A DNA stretch of 45,207 nucleotides from Thamnocephalis sphaerospora (Eukaryota > Zoopagomycota > Zoopagomycetes > Zoopagales > Sigmoideomycetaceae): positions 1 through 45,207 of the forward strand of contig KZ992478.1 of assembly GCA_003614735.1 (NCBI GenBank). The letters run 5' to 3'. The translations under genes were made by a program, and so were the position numbers. Below, piece after piece: positions 11,684-23,926 of this stretch. How positions within the stretch are numbered: the first letter of the stretch is position 1; each line of letters opens with the position of its first letter. The notes under the pieces are model-generated. The model searched no databases and was not told the DNA's origin. It was given only the letters and a program-made list of their open reading frames with translations.

Positions 11684-12973
11684 TCATGAGGAGGTGGCCG
11701 CTTGCTTTGTCTGCGGCTTTGTGATCAAGTCAAATACAGCGTTCGAAATGACATCGTGTACCCGCCAGCTGGGATGCACATCATCCCAGAAAAAGGTATT
11801 GTGCGGTTCTTCACACAGCCGACCTCCAAGCAGACCCATGGCCCGCTCCTCCAGGCATGCTTCGGCAGTACGCGTAAAATTAAAGCGTGCCGGTTGCAAG
11901 AGCACCTGTTCAGTGAGTGATGCAACGTCGAAGAAATCCACTTTTGCTCCAGGCCAGCGCTGCTGAGCCTTGGCTACTTCCTGTGCCATGGCATTGTTGT
12001 GCACACTAATAAATTTCTTTAGCGCGGCTCTTTCGACTGCCATCTCTGGCTTGTTGAAGCGTGGTGTTTGGTGAAGTGGGGGCACATTTACCAGCAGAAT
12101 ATGCCGAGCACCAGCAAGCGAATAGAGACGGTCGACGCTCGCCAAGATACTGCGCACCACCGCTAACGGAAGGCTATCGGCAATAGTTTCAACGCTACCC
12201 TCTTTGACAGCATTGAGATAGTCGTTAGCGCCTGCAAATACCGTGAATAGCACCCCATTGGCGGGCGTGGCCAGCGCATTTTTCCGTAGTTTTCCACGCT
12301 TCTTAAGGAGCGGCAGATAGAGCTATGGTAGGAGCGGTAGGATTACGACATGCCCTGCAATTAGCTACATGCATGGTGATAGGGAGACTGCGCGTAAACT
12401 CACCAGATCCACCTGCTCGTCGATACTCGGAATGATGCTTTCGCCTGTAGGACGCGCCGGCGAAAATGGGTTCTGACTAGAGACTGCTCCTCCGTGTGCG
12501 TAATTTTCCTGCGCTGCAATACCAATCATCTTCGCCACGCGCTCAACCCAGATCTGTCCGTTGCTAAAATGCCCCGAATAATAAAAGTTCCGCGGCGGGA
12601 AAAAGCCCAGCGTTTCCTTGAATGTGTTACCCGTGTCGCTCAAGCTGTCACCAAAAACAACCATGCGTTTGGGGATTTTAAAGGTATCCAATCCGCCATG
12701 CCCACCGCTGATTGTACGTCGGGCTGCCGAAGTTGCGTTGAACATGACTTCCAGTGGGAGATTGGGCAGCAAAGGCCACAAATCGTAGTCGTCCTTTATG
12801 GCAAGATATAGCGCGTTGTCTAGATCTACCTCATCGGCGCACAGCGTTGAAGGGGTGCTAGTCGCAGCGCCCGGACGAGATAAGAGTGCGCCGAGCATGG
12901 TCAGGCACAACGCAATACTCCAGCACCGAGGGCGGATGTGCCGAGTGATCGGTGCAGAGATCATGCAGTCCAT
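11684..12973 (-). CDS. Secreted GDSL lipase/esterase with intact triad
   Basis: SGNH/GDSL hydrolase, probably a secreted carboxylester or acetyl-ester hydrolase. Exons 12404-12973 and 11684-12322 give 402 residues. A signal anchor or peptide lies near residues 18-37 (SIALCLTMLGALLS). A roughly 65-residue linker precedes block I, MVVFGDSLSDTGN, with nucleophile S110. Then come GHFSNGQIWVE, NYAHGGAVSS (oxyanion Gly), FAGANDY (Asn of block III) and WDDVHPSWRVH with D370 and H373. The intron (12323-12403, 81 nt) uses GTGAGT and CCATAG; an earlier AG gives an in-frame stop. It differs from the GDSL-like protein at 6264-7302 by a longer N-terminus and a normal active site, so these are distinct paralogs and not a recent duplication. 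The exact substrate cannot be read from the sequence. Confidence 0.93.
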
Positions 12974-13448
12974 GGCTTAACGCGGTATGCGATGGCTATA
13001 TGTTGTTGATGCGGGTGAGATTACGACGGTACGATCGTCTGCCCCAAGCATGATCGGTGGATGATATGCAGTCTTTATAGCCTGCCATACGCGCACCACC
13101 ACGTGCTGCCGTGACCATAGTCAGAATCATGTCCTTGGCAGCAAGCCCCCAAAAACTGCTGCGTTACCTTAGCGGCGGCCGTGAATATCCGAGAAGGGGC
13201 AGGCGGCGCTTGCGTCCCCACCCTGTCTGGCGGTATGAGCCAAGCTGCCACTAGAGTACAGGCATAATTAAAGGGCGCATCGTAAATGCATTCGGTAACG
13301 GTGGCGTATTGACCGTCGTCCCTGGCAATCAAAGCTGTTGCCTAGCAAACTGCCGCCAATCACCGACTGTGGGCAGGATGTAGTGTGTAGCGAGGGAGGC
13401 GGTGCTAGCGCCGAGGGATGTGCCAAAGCATTTGTGTATACATACCAG
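12974..13448. other. Intergenic, upstream of the GDSL enzyme; unresolved
   Basis: This should contain the promoter of the GDSL enzyme gene. A minus-strand open frame (13075-13332) with ordinary-looking composition and a GTAACG donor inside lies here. No family was recognised and no start or partner exon could be fixed, so it is left uncalled. Confidence 0.4.
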
Positions 13449-13823
13449 ATAGCCCCACAACCGCTCCTAGCAACGTTGCTCCTGTTATTACTGTGCGCCA
13501 GCTATTTGCGTCAATTTTCAATTTATATGTGTGTTAAAGCTGCTGGCGTGTACAAAATGAGAAAGTACAGTGGTGGCAGCGCTGAGGACGCCGCTGCTCT
13601 GCAGCAGCACCCATCGAATGCGTTTGGTACGTGCATGCATGGTTATCCAGGTGATAGTAAACACCGCTAGACACGCTGAAAGTATACGTCAAATAAAACG
13701 GCCGCCATGGTAAGTGAACATGGATTCACTGCTAGTTGTGTAGCGTCGTTGATGCGAAGAGAGAACGAATTTTGCTATGTAGACGCTATCTCAAGTGCTG
13801 GAAAGCAGCGTGCTGGCCGGTGA
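13449..13823 (+). CDS. Possible small single-pass membrane protein (5' end unresolved)
   Basis: Two exons fit together: 13449-13626 behind a CAG acceptor and ahead of a GTACGT donor, and 13744-13823 behind a GTAG acceptor, ending in TGA. They join in frame. The product has a hydrophobic helix (PLLATLLLLLLCASYL), then a basic Tyr/Lys stretch (VYKMRKYSGG), and ends HPSNAFASLMRRENEF, CYVDAISSAGKQRAGR. The second exon reads like genuine protein, which is the main support. I found no ATG-bearing first exon: the frame is open upstream to about 13299 but has no ATG. The last 33 bases overlap the convergent end of the velvet gene. I do not recognise the family. An alternative is that this is chance open frame in 3' flanking DNA. 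Confidence 0.35.
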
Positions 13824-16369
13824 GGCGGTACAATCACCTGCTGGTGAACGCTTGTGCGCTGCCTCCGACGATGCTACCGGATGTGATGTTGGCGTTGTTG
13901 GCGTTTTGCACCGGTTCTCGTCTCGATCTACAGCGCCACCATCGACTTCAGGTCCCTGTAGCGTTCTCGCACTATTTTTCCGCTCTGGAGGCTGGCTAGC
14001 CGAGTGCACCGCTATTGCTGGATCCCCGCTACCTGGTCTTGACGTATGTTGGCTCTTTGGCACATCAAAGGAAAAAGCGTCGCGTGTCTCTTCCGGTTTC
14101 TCCAGCGTGGGCGACAGCATTTGTGAGCCGAGTAACGGCTGTGTGTTTAAGCTAGCCAGCGACGACTCAGAGCATGGCTGCATGCTGCCCAGCAAAGATG
14201 CTTCACGTTTTCTGTGCTGGTGACTTGGCGAGCTGCGATCAAAGCTTGGTCTCCTACGGGCTGTCCAGCCAGCCTCAGAATAGTTGCCATCTGCAGCGCC
14301 CTGCAAGCACGAAAGTCGCGGATGATTGCGCATTTCCTCTTCGCCGCTACGCTTCCGCTTTCTAGAATAGTAATGCCAGTCGTTAACAAAAGCGCAACTA
14401 TGGCCTTCGTCTTTGCGCACACACATGCTTAGCCTGCTCTCCTTGCGAATTCGAATGCGCACACCTTGGTCGGAAAACGCGCGTGTCATGCAGGTGGACT
14501 CTGTGTGGCTAGCGTTAGTGCTAGCAAGCACCATGTAGTCGAGCTATCATGCCTCACCAGCCATCCCAGGAAACTGTTTTGCCGAGTAGACACGAAAAGG
14601 CTCCGAGTAGGCAGTCCCCATGTCCTTTACGCGCTGACTACATGTCATACACGAGTTAGCATGGGCAACTGCTCGCAGCTTGCACAAGTCAACCTACCCA
14701 GAAATCTCGTACAGCGTGAAGCGAAGCCGAAACACACCCTCAATGCGGACGGAGATGTCAGGAAAGACAAAGTAGCCTCCATCTGTTTTCGCGATCACGT
14801 TAGTTGCACTTTTCTGTGCAGCCGCACACTATGGATCCTACCCATATTTTCCGTGTCCTTGAGGCGAAACAACGACTGCACAATAGTCCCTGCGGTGGTG
14901 CGGTGCTGGTTGACAAAGTTTATCTCTTTCAGGTTATCCGGTGCTACGACCGCTGCATACATGAAAAAGTATGGGTTGTGAAGATATGTACTGTATGGCG
15001 TATAAGCACCACGGCTGTAAATTTTCGTGACCAACTCCAAGAACCTACGTGTCGTCATTACTTGGGATAAGCTGGACAATCGGTGGTGGATCTATAGGAC
15101 GACGGTCCGCTGCGGCATTTCATGTCAGCACTTTACCAAGGCACAGCATCAGCGGCAAACGGTACTGTTTGCCCTACCTTTTTCCTTAATTCCGTATACG
15201 CGTGCACGGCGCGGCTGCTGGCGAACGACAAGCTGGAACCTATCATCACATTTTATGGGCGTCAGCCTACAGACCGGTGAATCGTCGCATTGTGGTACCC
15301 ACGTTTGGTCCAGATACTTTGCGTCGTGTCCGATCGCCCGCCTGTAAGTATGGTATGGGTGTGCGGTGTAGCCTAACCGACCGTGATGCGCATGTATGTA
15401 CGGGTGGCTGCTCTGATCGAGCGGACCATACCCATCTTTCCACGATGGTAATGCTGCTGCATTGCGACAACAATCGTCGCGCGGCTCGGGTATCTCTGGA
15501 TTGTGTGCATGAGGCGTTGGATGCACCATCGCCGGCTGATGATAATATCCTGGCCTCTCTTCTGGAATGTTACGGTGCATGTGCAGGTGTTCGTGGTTTG
15601 TAGCGTGCTCTGGATGTCGCTCGTATCTTGGATCCTCATGTGGGAGGTGTGTACGATTGGGCCGAGTTGATGCATCAGACTCTGGAGGCACGCCAGCAGG
15701 AGGAACTCGCATCGCATGCTGACGAGCATTCGCCACTGTAATCGGCTCATGCTGATACTTGTGTGCCGCATACTCATACATGCCCTGTGGGGGATAGCCA
15801 GGCTGGCCATGCGTGTAGACAGGTGAGTGGTGGCTTTGTGAAGGATAGTATGGATACCGGACGTGATCCCTGTCGCGATGGTGATGTTCGCGAGCATCAT
15901 GTGCCATTGGCCGCGTCATGGTCTGTGTATTTTTTGCCCGCGGTGAGTGTTCGGCGCGGTTGAAATGCTGCGGGGCATGTACCGCCGTGCCGCGCTCCCA
16001 CGGGCCAGCAAAAGACCTATTCTCTGCAGAGACACTTGGAAGAGATGGCGACAGTACGGCAGGGCCGGTCGGCCCTGCTTGAGGATGGCGAGGTGGCGCC
16101 TGCTGCATGTGATATGCCGCCGTTATCGCGTATGAGGGCTCACGATGCGGTGCTGCACTACCATGCTGTACGGATGGTCCATAGCTGTGCATGTGTGACG
16201 AAATACCCTGCGCAGGCGCAAACTGCGGTGTCGATGTCATACCAATGAAAGAGTCAGCGTCTGCCACATATGGCCGGTGGTACTGGGCAGTGGCCATCCG
16301 TTCCTGGGCGGGGATCCCGGCTGATGCAGTAGTAACGCCACTGACAGTATTGTCTATCCCAGAATCCAT
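13791..16369 (-). CDS. Velvet-domain regulator (VelB/VosA-like)
   Basis: Fungal velvet factors are NF-kappaB-fold DNA-binding regulators that couple development, light response and secondary metabolism. Exons 15178-16369, 15049-15109, 14842-15014, 14698-14782, 14558-14637 and 13791-14500 give 766 residues. The first 375 residues are low complexity (Pro, His, Tyr, Gln), probably disordered. The velvet domain spans about 376-554 and is complete: LVVRQQPRRARVYG, DRRPIDPPPIVQLIP, NPYFFMYAAVVAP, GGYFVFPDISVRIEG, FRLRFTLYEI, FRVYSAKQFPGM and SFADQG-like RAFSDQGVRIRIRKESR. The C-terminal 210 residues are Ser/Pro-rich with a basic patch RKRKR that may be a nuclear signal. One intron is only 34 nt. 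The start is the first ATG in frame, because the longer frame upstream lacks one. Velvet proteins usually act as dimers with other velvet members; no partner is encoded here. Confidence 0.93.
15015..15048 (-). other. 34-nt intron in the velvet gene
   Basis: GTAGGT donor and TTTACAG acceptor lie 34 nt apart. Removal joins IPSNDDT to RGAYTPYS in frame. Retention gives TAG directly after the Thr codon. Flanking residues belong to one conserved velvet domain, so excision is required unless the assembly has an error here. Confidence 0.75.
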
Positions 16370-19300
16370 CACAGGGCCGCAGCCAGTTGTGAGACAGATT
16401 CGCGTAAAGCTGTAAACCACCTAAAGATCGCCAAGACTCCTAAAAGGGCTGCGTGTGGTATATCGGCCAAATTAAGAACAAATGCGATGGTTAGCGCCCG
16501 GCTGTAGCAGAAAACTTGCCCAAAGACAGAGGCAGCGCCGCATGCAAACGCCCAGGGCCAATAAGCACCGCTGAACCCGCGTCTTTTGTCGCTGTTCTCG
16601 TGAACAATCTATCACAGTTACACACGGATCAGGAAGATAGCCGCAATGGCATTTTGCCATGCGCGCCATACAAGAGAGCGCACCTTGGCTTGCTACGCCA
16701 GTAGTAGCTAAAGAGCAGCAACGCTACTCGGCTACACCAGGCAGCGACAAGATGTGTCCCAAACGATCAACATTCGCGGAATCCTCCAGACGCCCTTGGC
16801 TCCCACTTTTGTATGTCTCAAGCGCCAGACATCTCGTGCCGCCTATATAGGGCGTGAGAGATCGCTAGCGTCGATAATACGCTCACTCGAAAGCTCATAC
16901 ACTCGGTCCCACCAGTAGGCCTATACGCTTGCGTGCAGAAACCACCATCAAAGGCTGATGCACCAGCGCGAGTTTCTACACAGACGCCCTGCCAAGTCGC
17001 CCAACACAAGGTAGTCTATGCTTGATGGAAGATAGCTTACGCAGTAGTACATAGGACAGACGTCAGATCTGACGGTCGGACGTGGTGCAGAGGACACGGA
17101 AACTATGACCGTATAAAGGGCGACGACAAGGGATGGAAGCGTAGAATACAGACGAAAACAACAGCAGCAGCAAATAAACAGACTAGCGGTGCTGAGCGAG
17201 ATGGTGCAGATGCAGCATGGTGCGCACACGCCGTATGAGATGCCTTAAATGTGCGCGTGGCTAGCCTGGTGGCTTGCAAAGCATTGACATCCGCGATGGC
17301 CGCAAAGGCCATGCAGCATACGCAGGGAACAAAGAAATCGTCGGCAACCACAGTCTCACACCGGTACCCAAACGACACCACTGTAGGCCTTTTTTGGGAG
17401 GGGTGCAGCTCAATGTGTGCTGGTCAAGCAAAGCGGAAAGCTAGGCCCAGTAATCGACGGAAAATGGGGATACTGATGGTTGCGCAAACATGCATTCATG
17501 GGCATGGTGTACCAGAAATGAACGAATGAAGATGGGGAGTGAGCATGCACAAGAAGCGCTTGGCTGCGGTCAGCCCAGACACACGCAAAAAGAACAATGA
17601 AGGCCCGAGCAAAGTCGGAAAGGAGCGCTATGTTCGACATCCACATGCACCAGCGGCGCATGCGCGATTCGTCAAAGTGTGCACCATGGTCGTCATACAG
17701 CCAATTACCCGCAGTAGCGCTAGACGGCGGTGAAAACAAGCATACCATGTGCCCAGAGCGTACCTTGGGCATGCGGCTTCTGGAGTCGCGATGCTAGACA
17801 CCTTTGACGCCCGATGTGCAGTAGCTTGCATCCACGCGCTCGCAGCATGTGTGGCTAAACAAAGAACTGCAGCACCAGCACCCGTCCCATCCACGCGGTA
17901 GCTATATGATGAGCTCCGAAACGCGGCTGGAAACAGCCGAATGCCACTTACACTGGCCGCATGACGATGAGACATGCGTCATTTTGCGCCGCAGCCAGCG
18001 CAGCCAACTGCTCAGCCACCAGGCCGTATCGGAACACGTATCGCAGTATGCAAAGTTGCACCAGCCGTTTGTGGATGAAACTCCACGTGCTGCAGTGGCT
18101 TTAAACAGCATTTCCAAAGAGCAAGCATATTGCAAGAATATGTGCGGTATTGGCGAGCGCCCAGGGGTGCATGCCAATGACTGCCAAAGCAAAGATGCCG
18201 ACCATATGCGCGCGCACAACATAAGAAGCTGAAAGTCGATCATCGGTACCCCGCAGTCAGACGGCGCTAACCGACATGCGAATGCAGTGAAGGACGTAGA
18301 CGCGAGGATTTTTCGTTCAAATGTAACGTGGACCGCAGGCGACAATCAACGTACACATAGGTGGAGAATTAACGGATAGCACGCAGGGTACAGGCAAATA
18401 CTAGGCTCAAGAAACACGTACTTTAGGCGCCAGAGAGAAAACAGCTGGTTGGTATTTTCAAAAAAGCTGGCTTACCTCAGTGCGCGGAGTATAGGCCAGG
18501 ACAAAGTGCGAAAAGCGATGGAGCTGCTCAGGGGTAGCGATAGGCAGGACGACTAAATAATCAATCACTGCTGCACGTCAACTGCAGTGAACTCGGCAAA
18601 AGTGATCGCCGAGGCCAAAGGTACGCGCAAAACAGTGTAACGCTCCGCCTGTATGTACGCAGCGAGCGTTGTGGAGCAAGCAAGATACACTAGAGTCAAT
18701 ATGCAAGTGGATGGGGGAGTAAAAGAGCACAGCGCACCAATCTACAAGTCGCACAATAGCAGCGCAGATAGAGAATTACAGTACTCTGGCGCAGTCTGTA
18801 CGCCACTCGCAGTCAATCGCTCAAAGGTAGACACATAGGCTCACGCATAGGGCAGCAGCGACTGGGGCGCGGGAAGACGTACATACGTAAACGCGAGCGA
18901 CATCAAAGGGAAAGCGGAGTTTGCTGCGACAAAGTTTACCGTCGATAGAACCAACCCACCGGTTAGAAAGCGTGTAGGCGGGTGTAGAAATACACGCAAG
19001 CGGCGCATGCAAGGGACAATAAGGCGGTAGGGTAAGCTGGAAGGGGTCAACAATGGGAAAGTATGCAACTTTTGCTGGCAATGGTAGCATAACGAGGGAA
19101 AACAAGGAGCGCAGGCATATGCACAGTATGAGAAAGAGGTGCTGACGGTCAGGCGGGTAGGAGCAACAGTGTAAGAGCATCAAAAGGCTGTGGCAAGGAC
19201 AAAGAAACAAAATGGGGTGCGGAAGCTGGGCACAATGGCCAAGAGACAAAGAAAGCCACCGTTTGTCGGTAGGTCATACGACGCAGAGAGGGTGCAAACG

Positions 19301-20787
19301 ACAGGCCAAAAAGGCTCACCGTACCAACGGATGCCTGCGCTGCTGCATAGTTTAGGCCGTACTTTTAGCTAGAATTGCCGAGGTCAATAACACACACACT
19401 ACCTCACTAGTAGACCGCCGGAGAGTGTCCGAGTAGCAATGCATGGTCTATTCAGCCGGACGGTCGCAAATGGCGCAGCCCGGTGCGCCAGTGTCTCTGC
19501 AAAGCGACAAAGAATAGTTAGCCATGTGCATACACGCGCATCGCATGTACGTACTTGACGATGACGACAAGTGTCGCCGGCAATTCGTGCATAGCAGGCA
19601 TACAATTACGTGTTCCCAGCTACATGACAGGCTCAAGCAGCGACTCGGTGCCATTCTACATGGGCTGGAAATGCAGGTGTTGATAGCATCCGTACCCTCG
19701 GCTCTGGCAACAATGGAGTGCGTGTGCAACTACGGCATTTCTGTACGCCCCACTCTGCAATGGCATGGCAGGCAGACCAGCTGCACATGCTCGGTATTCT
19801 GTGGATATGCAAGCCGTCAGACACCCAAAGTCAGGTCCGTTACAAAACAAAGGTGATAGCAAAACGCCGCGATTACTTAATGGCGCCTGTTTGCGGTATG
19901 TGTGAAGGTTGAGGGCTGGGCCAATATACACACTCCTGCACATTACTATTCATGGCTAGCCTTTGATGTCGGATGGCGTGCTGATAGGTGCCATGGAGCT
20001 GTGCACGCCCATTATCTGCCGAGTGCCGATAAACTGGAGCGAGATGAGCGTGTGTGATGTGGATGGACACGGAAAGTGTAGCGCACTCTGCTTGACACAG
20101 GCATATCTCTGCCACGGATGTGTACAGTGTGCACAGCAAACTACAGTACATACATCATAGCGCCATGTACTGGATACGGCAGCGTTTTGGCGTCCAAGCG
20201 GAATTACCTAAGTTGCGTGAAATTAATGGTAGTAGTGCCAACCCCCACTACCTTATTAATAAACAGCAAGACACGAGGACCATGCGCGTGTTGATAACAG
20301 CGCTCAAAGTCTGTAAAGTCGCTTGGAGAATGGCCGGGGTGTGCATAGCACCACATGCAGCTGCTGGAAAGTTACAAAGCCAGCATCGGGCTGCGCGCTG
20401 CAGGCTGCTGCCCAGCCGCTATTGCAGTCGATTCCGGGGACTATCCAAACGGGGACTACATGGTGGTGTTGAGACCCCAAGAACATTGCTCCTATGGTTA
20501 CACCCACAGACATCGGCCGGTTAATGCCGACCGTCAGCAATGAACGCGGCTGTAAAACCGCACTACGCACGCGCAATTGGTTACATAGGCAGGAACGGCC
20601 CGGCACCGAGGTCAGCGCCGAGTTCAAGTGGGACCTGTTACTTTTCAGCAGCATTCCTGGATACCTATTCACACACACACACACACATAGACATCGATTG
20701 TACAGCAAAGCTTTACTCGCACATAGGTTACGGGAATACCCGTGCATTAGATTGGCCGGAGCCTTTGGTCGCGCCTATTGCGACAAG
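16370..20787. other. Gene-free 4.4 kb upstream of the velvet gene
   Basis: No open frame here shows a domain or fitting exon structure. The part near 18600-19300 is purine-rich on the plus strand (44 of 60 purines in 19081-19140 and again in 19201-19260), hence pyrimidine-rich on the velvet sense strand. It probably holds a long promoter and 5' leader of the velvet gene and the 3' flank of the trehalase gene. I saw no tRNA or clear inverted repeat. Confidence 0.55.
20670..20687. repeat. (CA)n microsatellite
   Basis: Nine perfect CA units in the trehalase 3' flank. Confidence 0.95.
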
Positions 20788-22655
20788 TTAGAAATGGAAA
20801 TTGGCAGGGAGAGGTGGGCAGTCCTTGGGCGCCGTCAGATCGGTACCCAGGCGCGTGAGGAAAGAGAGCAACACGCCATTGGACCAGCCAAAGCCCTCCT
20901 GCACCTCATACTCGCCGCCGTCGCCGGGGATGCCCAGTCGGCTGGCATCGTACTTTTCAAACATCAGGCCACCAGTGCGGCCGGGCTGTTTTCCGTTACC
21001 ACCGGTCGCCAGCCAGCCGCAATAGTTGGAGTTGATCCAGCGCTGGGCCAACTGCTTGGCTAGGTCACGCGCCTCTGGTGTTTTAGCGTTCAGCAGGCCG
21101 TAGACGACAAAGTGCTCAAGCGGCGGCCACGCATTCGGAAAGTCCCACTGCTGGCCAGACTTGATCAGCGAAGTGGGCGCGCCGCCCGGCATGTCCAGCG
21201 CAGGACGCACCGCGGCTACAAACCGCGCTGCCGTCTGCGAGTTGAAAAGGCGCCGGTCAAGCGCATGACTCCAGAGCGGCACTACGGTGGACGCGTAGAA
21301 GCGCTCGTTTTGCTGCCGGCTGGTCAGGTTGAAGTCGTACCACTGCGAATCCTTTTCCGACCACAGATACTGGTGAATGGCATCACGGCGTGCATCTGCG
21401 GCAACGGCATACTTGGTGCACACATGGTTACGGCCAAGGCGCTTGGAAAAGTGAGCGATAGCGCGCTCGTTGGCGTACAAAATGCTGTTGAGATCCACCG
21501 GCACCACCTGGCTGGTGGCAATGCTGTCGAGCGCCGTCTCCTGTGTAAACCAGCGGCTAGAGTAATCCCAGCCACTCTCGGCGCCAGCGGCCATCTCGGC
21601 GTAGAAGCGCTTGCGCTGTGCATCGGCCATATTAGCGGCGGTGTGCTTGTCTTCGCGCCACGACTCGGGTCGCGGCTGATCATTATTGACAGCGTAAACT
21701 GCCAGCCGCGCGCGCGGCTTGCCCGGCGCGGATACGGTCACAGTTCGGTTTTTCATCCAAAACGCGTGCTCCTTCTCCAGTGTTGGAAGCGCCCGTGCCA
21801 AAAACACGTCATCATTTGTCGCCTCAACATAAAGACGAACCATCTGCGTGAGCAGTGGCGGCTGCGACCGGTTCAGATAGTAAATGCCTAAGGTGGAGAA
21901 CGGTAATACCACGTCTGTGAGCGCCGAGCACCAAAACACACGTCAAAGCTACTTACGAGCACCGTTGGGCATAAAGCCATATTCATCCACAATGTCCAGG
22001 ATGTTCTCAATCATGCCCTTGACCGTTTCCGTCATACCGCTGATCAGCAGGCCCTCCATGGTAAAGTAGGAGTCCCAGTAGTAGAACTCGCGGAAACGCC
22101 CGCCCGGCACCACAAACGGCTTCTTTGTCGGCAGCACGGACGAAGCGCAGCCTGCACAAAGCACATCGGGCTTGTACTCGCGGCCTAGACTTAGCCATTT
22201 GCTGTGCACATCTTGGCTAAATCGGCGTAGCTCTGGGTCCCGGATTTTGGAAAGGAACGGCGCTTCGGTACGAAAGTCGGACAGCACCGCCGGACCAATC
22301 TCCGCGCCAGCTGGCAGGAAATTATCGCCGACAAATTTGGCCACCTGGTCACGTGTGGGCTGCCCAGGCAGCTGTGCAAAGGCAGCAAGCACTTGGTTGA
22401 GCGGCTTGGAGGTCGGCTGGTCCACAAAGTACTGAATTCATGGTTAACGAGATAGATCAGAGGGGTTAGCGGTGTGTCTGTACGATGTTCAACAAACGAC
22501 AAACATATTAATACCTTTGAGTCGTTGTGAAGCTTGGCCGATTGAATGACGTCCAGGAGCGGTCCGGGGCAGTAGAGCGGCACATCACAGCCGTTGTGAT
22601 GCTGCGCAGTGACGGCAACGGCACCGGCCAACGCAAGAACAGCAGTAAATAACAT
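20788..22655 (-). CDS. Secreted trehalase, GH37
   Basis: Hydrolyses trehalose to two glucose molecules. Exons 22515-22655, 21957-22431 and 20788-21887 give 571 residues. The N-terminus is a signal peptide (MLFTAVLALAGAVAVTAQ) followed by CDVPLYCPGPLLDVIQ, the usual GH37 opening. Signature 1, PGGRFREFYYWDSYF, is at about 156-170. ESGWDYSSRW carries the likely catalytic Asp. Signature 2 appears as QWDFPNAWPP, and GGEYEVQEGFGWSNGV carries the catalytic Glu. No cytosolic neutral-trehalase regulatory extension is present, so it acts outside the cell or in the vacuole or periplasm (inference). The start is the ATG just before the signal peptide; the longer open frame upstream has no ATG. Introns are 83 and 69 nt. 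It diverges from Rtf2 across 1.27 kb. Confidence 0.96.
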
Positions 22656-23926
22656 GACCGGCGGGGCTAGTCTGAACACGTAGTCCGAAAGAGATAGGCG
22701 GTACAAGATGACGTGCGCCGGACACACGACTTGACTGACGACCGGTGTTGGCGCGGGAGATGGCCAGCTGGGCACGTGCTTGGTGGGCAAAGCGCGGTAG
22801 CACGCTGCGTTGGGGCCGCACGATGCAGAAACAGATGGCTTGGAGCGCTGAACCAAGCACCTGCGCAAAATCAAAAGGCTGGGCTTTGCGTGGTTCTAAT
22901 GGATGGGCAAGACTCGTTGGCTAGGCTCGCGGGAAAAACTGTGGTTCCGTAGAATTCGTGATTGGATCGTAGCTGTGCTGACGACAGCGTAAATAGGCGG
23001 CTTGACGCGGGTGGTGGGTAGTGGTGGCGATGGTAACTGCAGATAGAAAGCTCGGTTTTACGCCGTTGGCCGACATGCAATTTATACGAGTGGTTATGCA
23101 TCTGGACGCGTTGCTGCACGGCAGGATTGTTCATGGTGAGCGGGCGGAAATCCAGTGACGGCGTTTTGGGTGAGCGCGGCAAACACGTGTGCCATGGGGT
23201 TTGTATTGGCTCGATTCGGCATCGCCGTCGACGTCGCATCATTAGCGCGCGCGCTCCTCGGCTAGTATTGCCCCGTCCTGCTCACACATTGCCTGCTATA
23301 CTGCCTACACCCTAGTCTCCAGAACGACAGGCACCTAGTGTTGTGGGGCAGCCGCGTCGCGCATGCCACGCGGTGCGCTTCACAGGTCAAGCCGCACGGG
23401 AACCGGAGTCCAGCGCTGCGCTAGCGTGGTATTGGGCAGCCTATCGCCAGCTGGCAACGAACACCGCACACTACTCACCATTCCTGCCAGAAAGAACAGT
23501 GGGACAGCCGACCTCTCGCCGCGCACGCGGTAACATCTTTTCTCATGTGGGTCTGTTACTACTCCAAACATCCAAGCCAAAAAAGCTCACACGCCAGCTG
23601 GCCACTTACCGCAAAGACACACACGTGTTGACAAGATCCTGTATAGCCATAATCCCCACGAGGCATCGCTGCAACCAGCACGGACGCCCAAACAAGTCGA
23701 ACTGCCGGCAGGACCTTGCTGAGCAGCTCCGCCCTACCATGGCCAAAATAGACGGCCGAACGCGCGTGGCAGCCACGCGAAGAGCACACAGCCAACTTGG
23801 TCGATCCGGATCCGCTCGACTCGGTTCACCAGGACAACAGCGGACCAGCCTGGTGTCCTTGGCGAGACTGCCATCAGCATCACCCTTCCCACTTGTCTGC
23901 CAACAACAGCGATCCCGGCCGCCGTC
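22656..23926. promoter_or_regulatory. Divergent spacer between trehalase and Rtf2 genes
   Basis: The 1271 bp hold the promoters of both genes. Long open frames occur in it on both strands, but they are Arg/Ser-rich, lack domains and look like chance frames in GC-rich DNA. No regulatory motif could be assigned with confidence. Confidence 0.5.

Noticed and set aside
13075-13332. Minus-strand open frame with plausible composition upstream of the GDSL enzyme
   Set aside because: No start context, partner exon or family could be established, and it competes with the plus-strand small-gene model nearby.
20801-21891. Long plus-strand open frames opposite the trehalase gene
   Set aside because: They are antisense shadows of the well-supported GH37 coding sequence.
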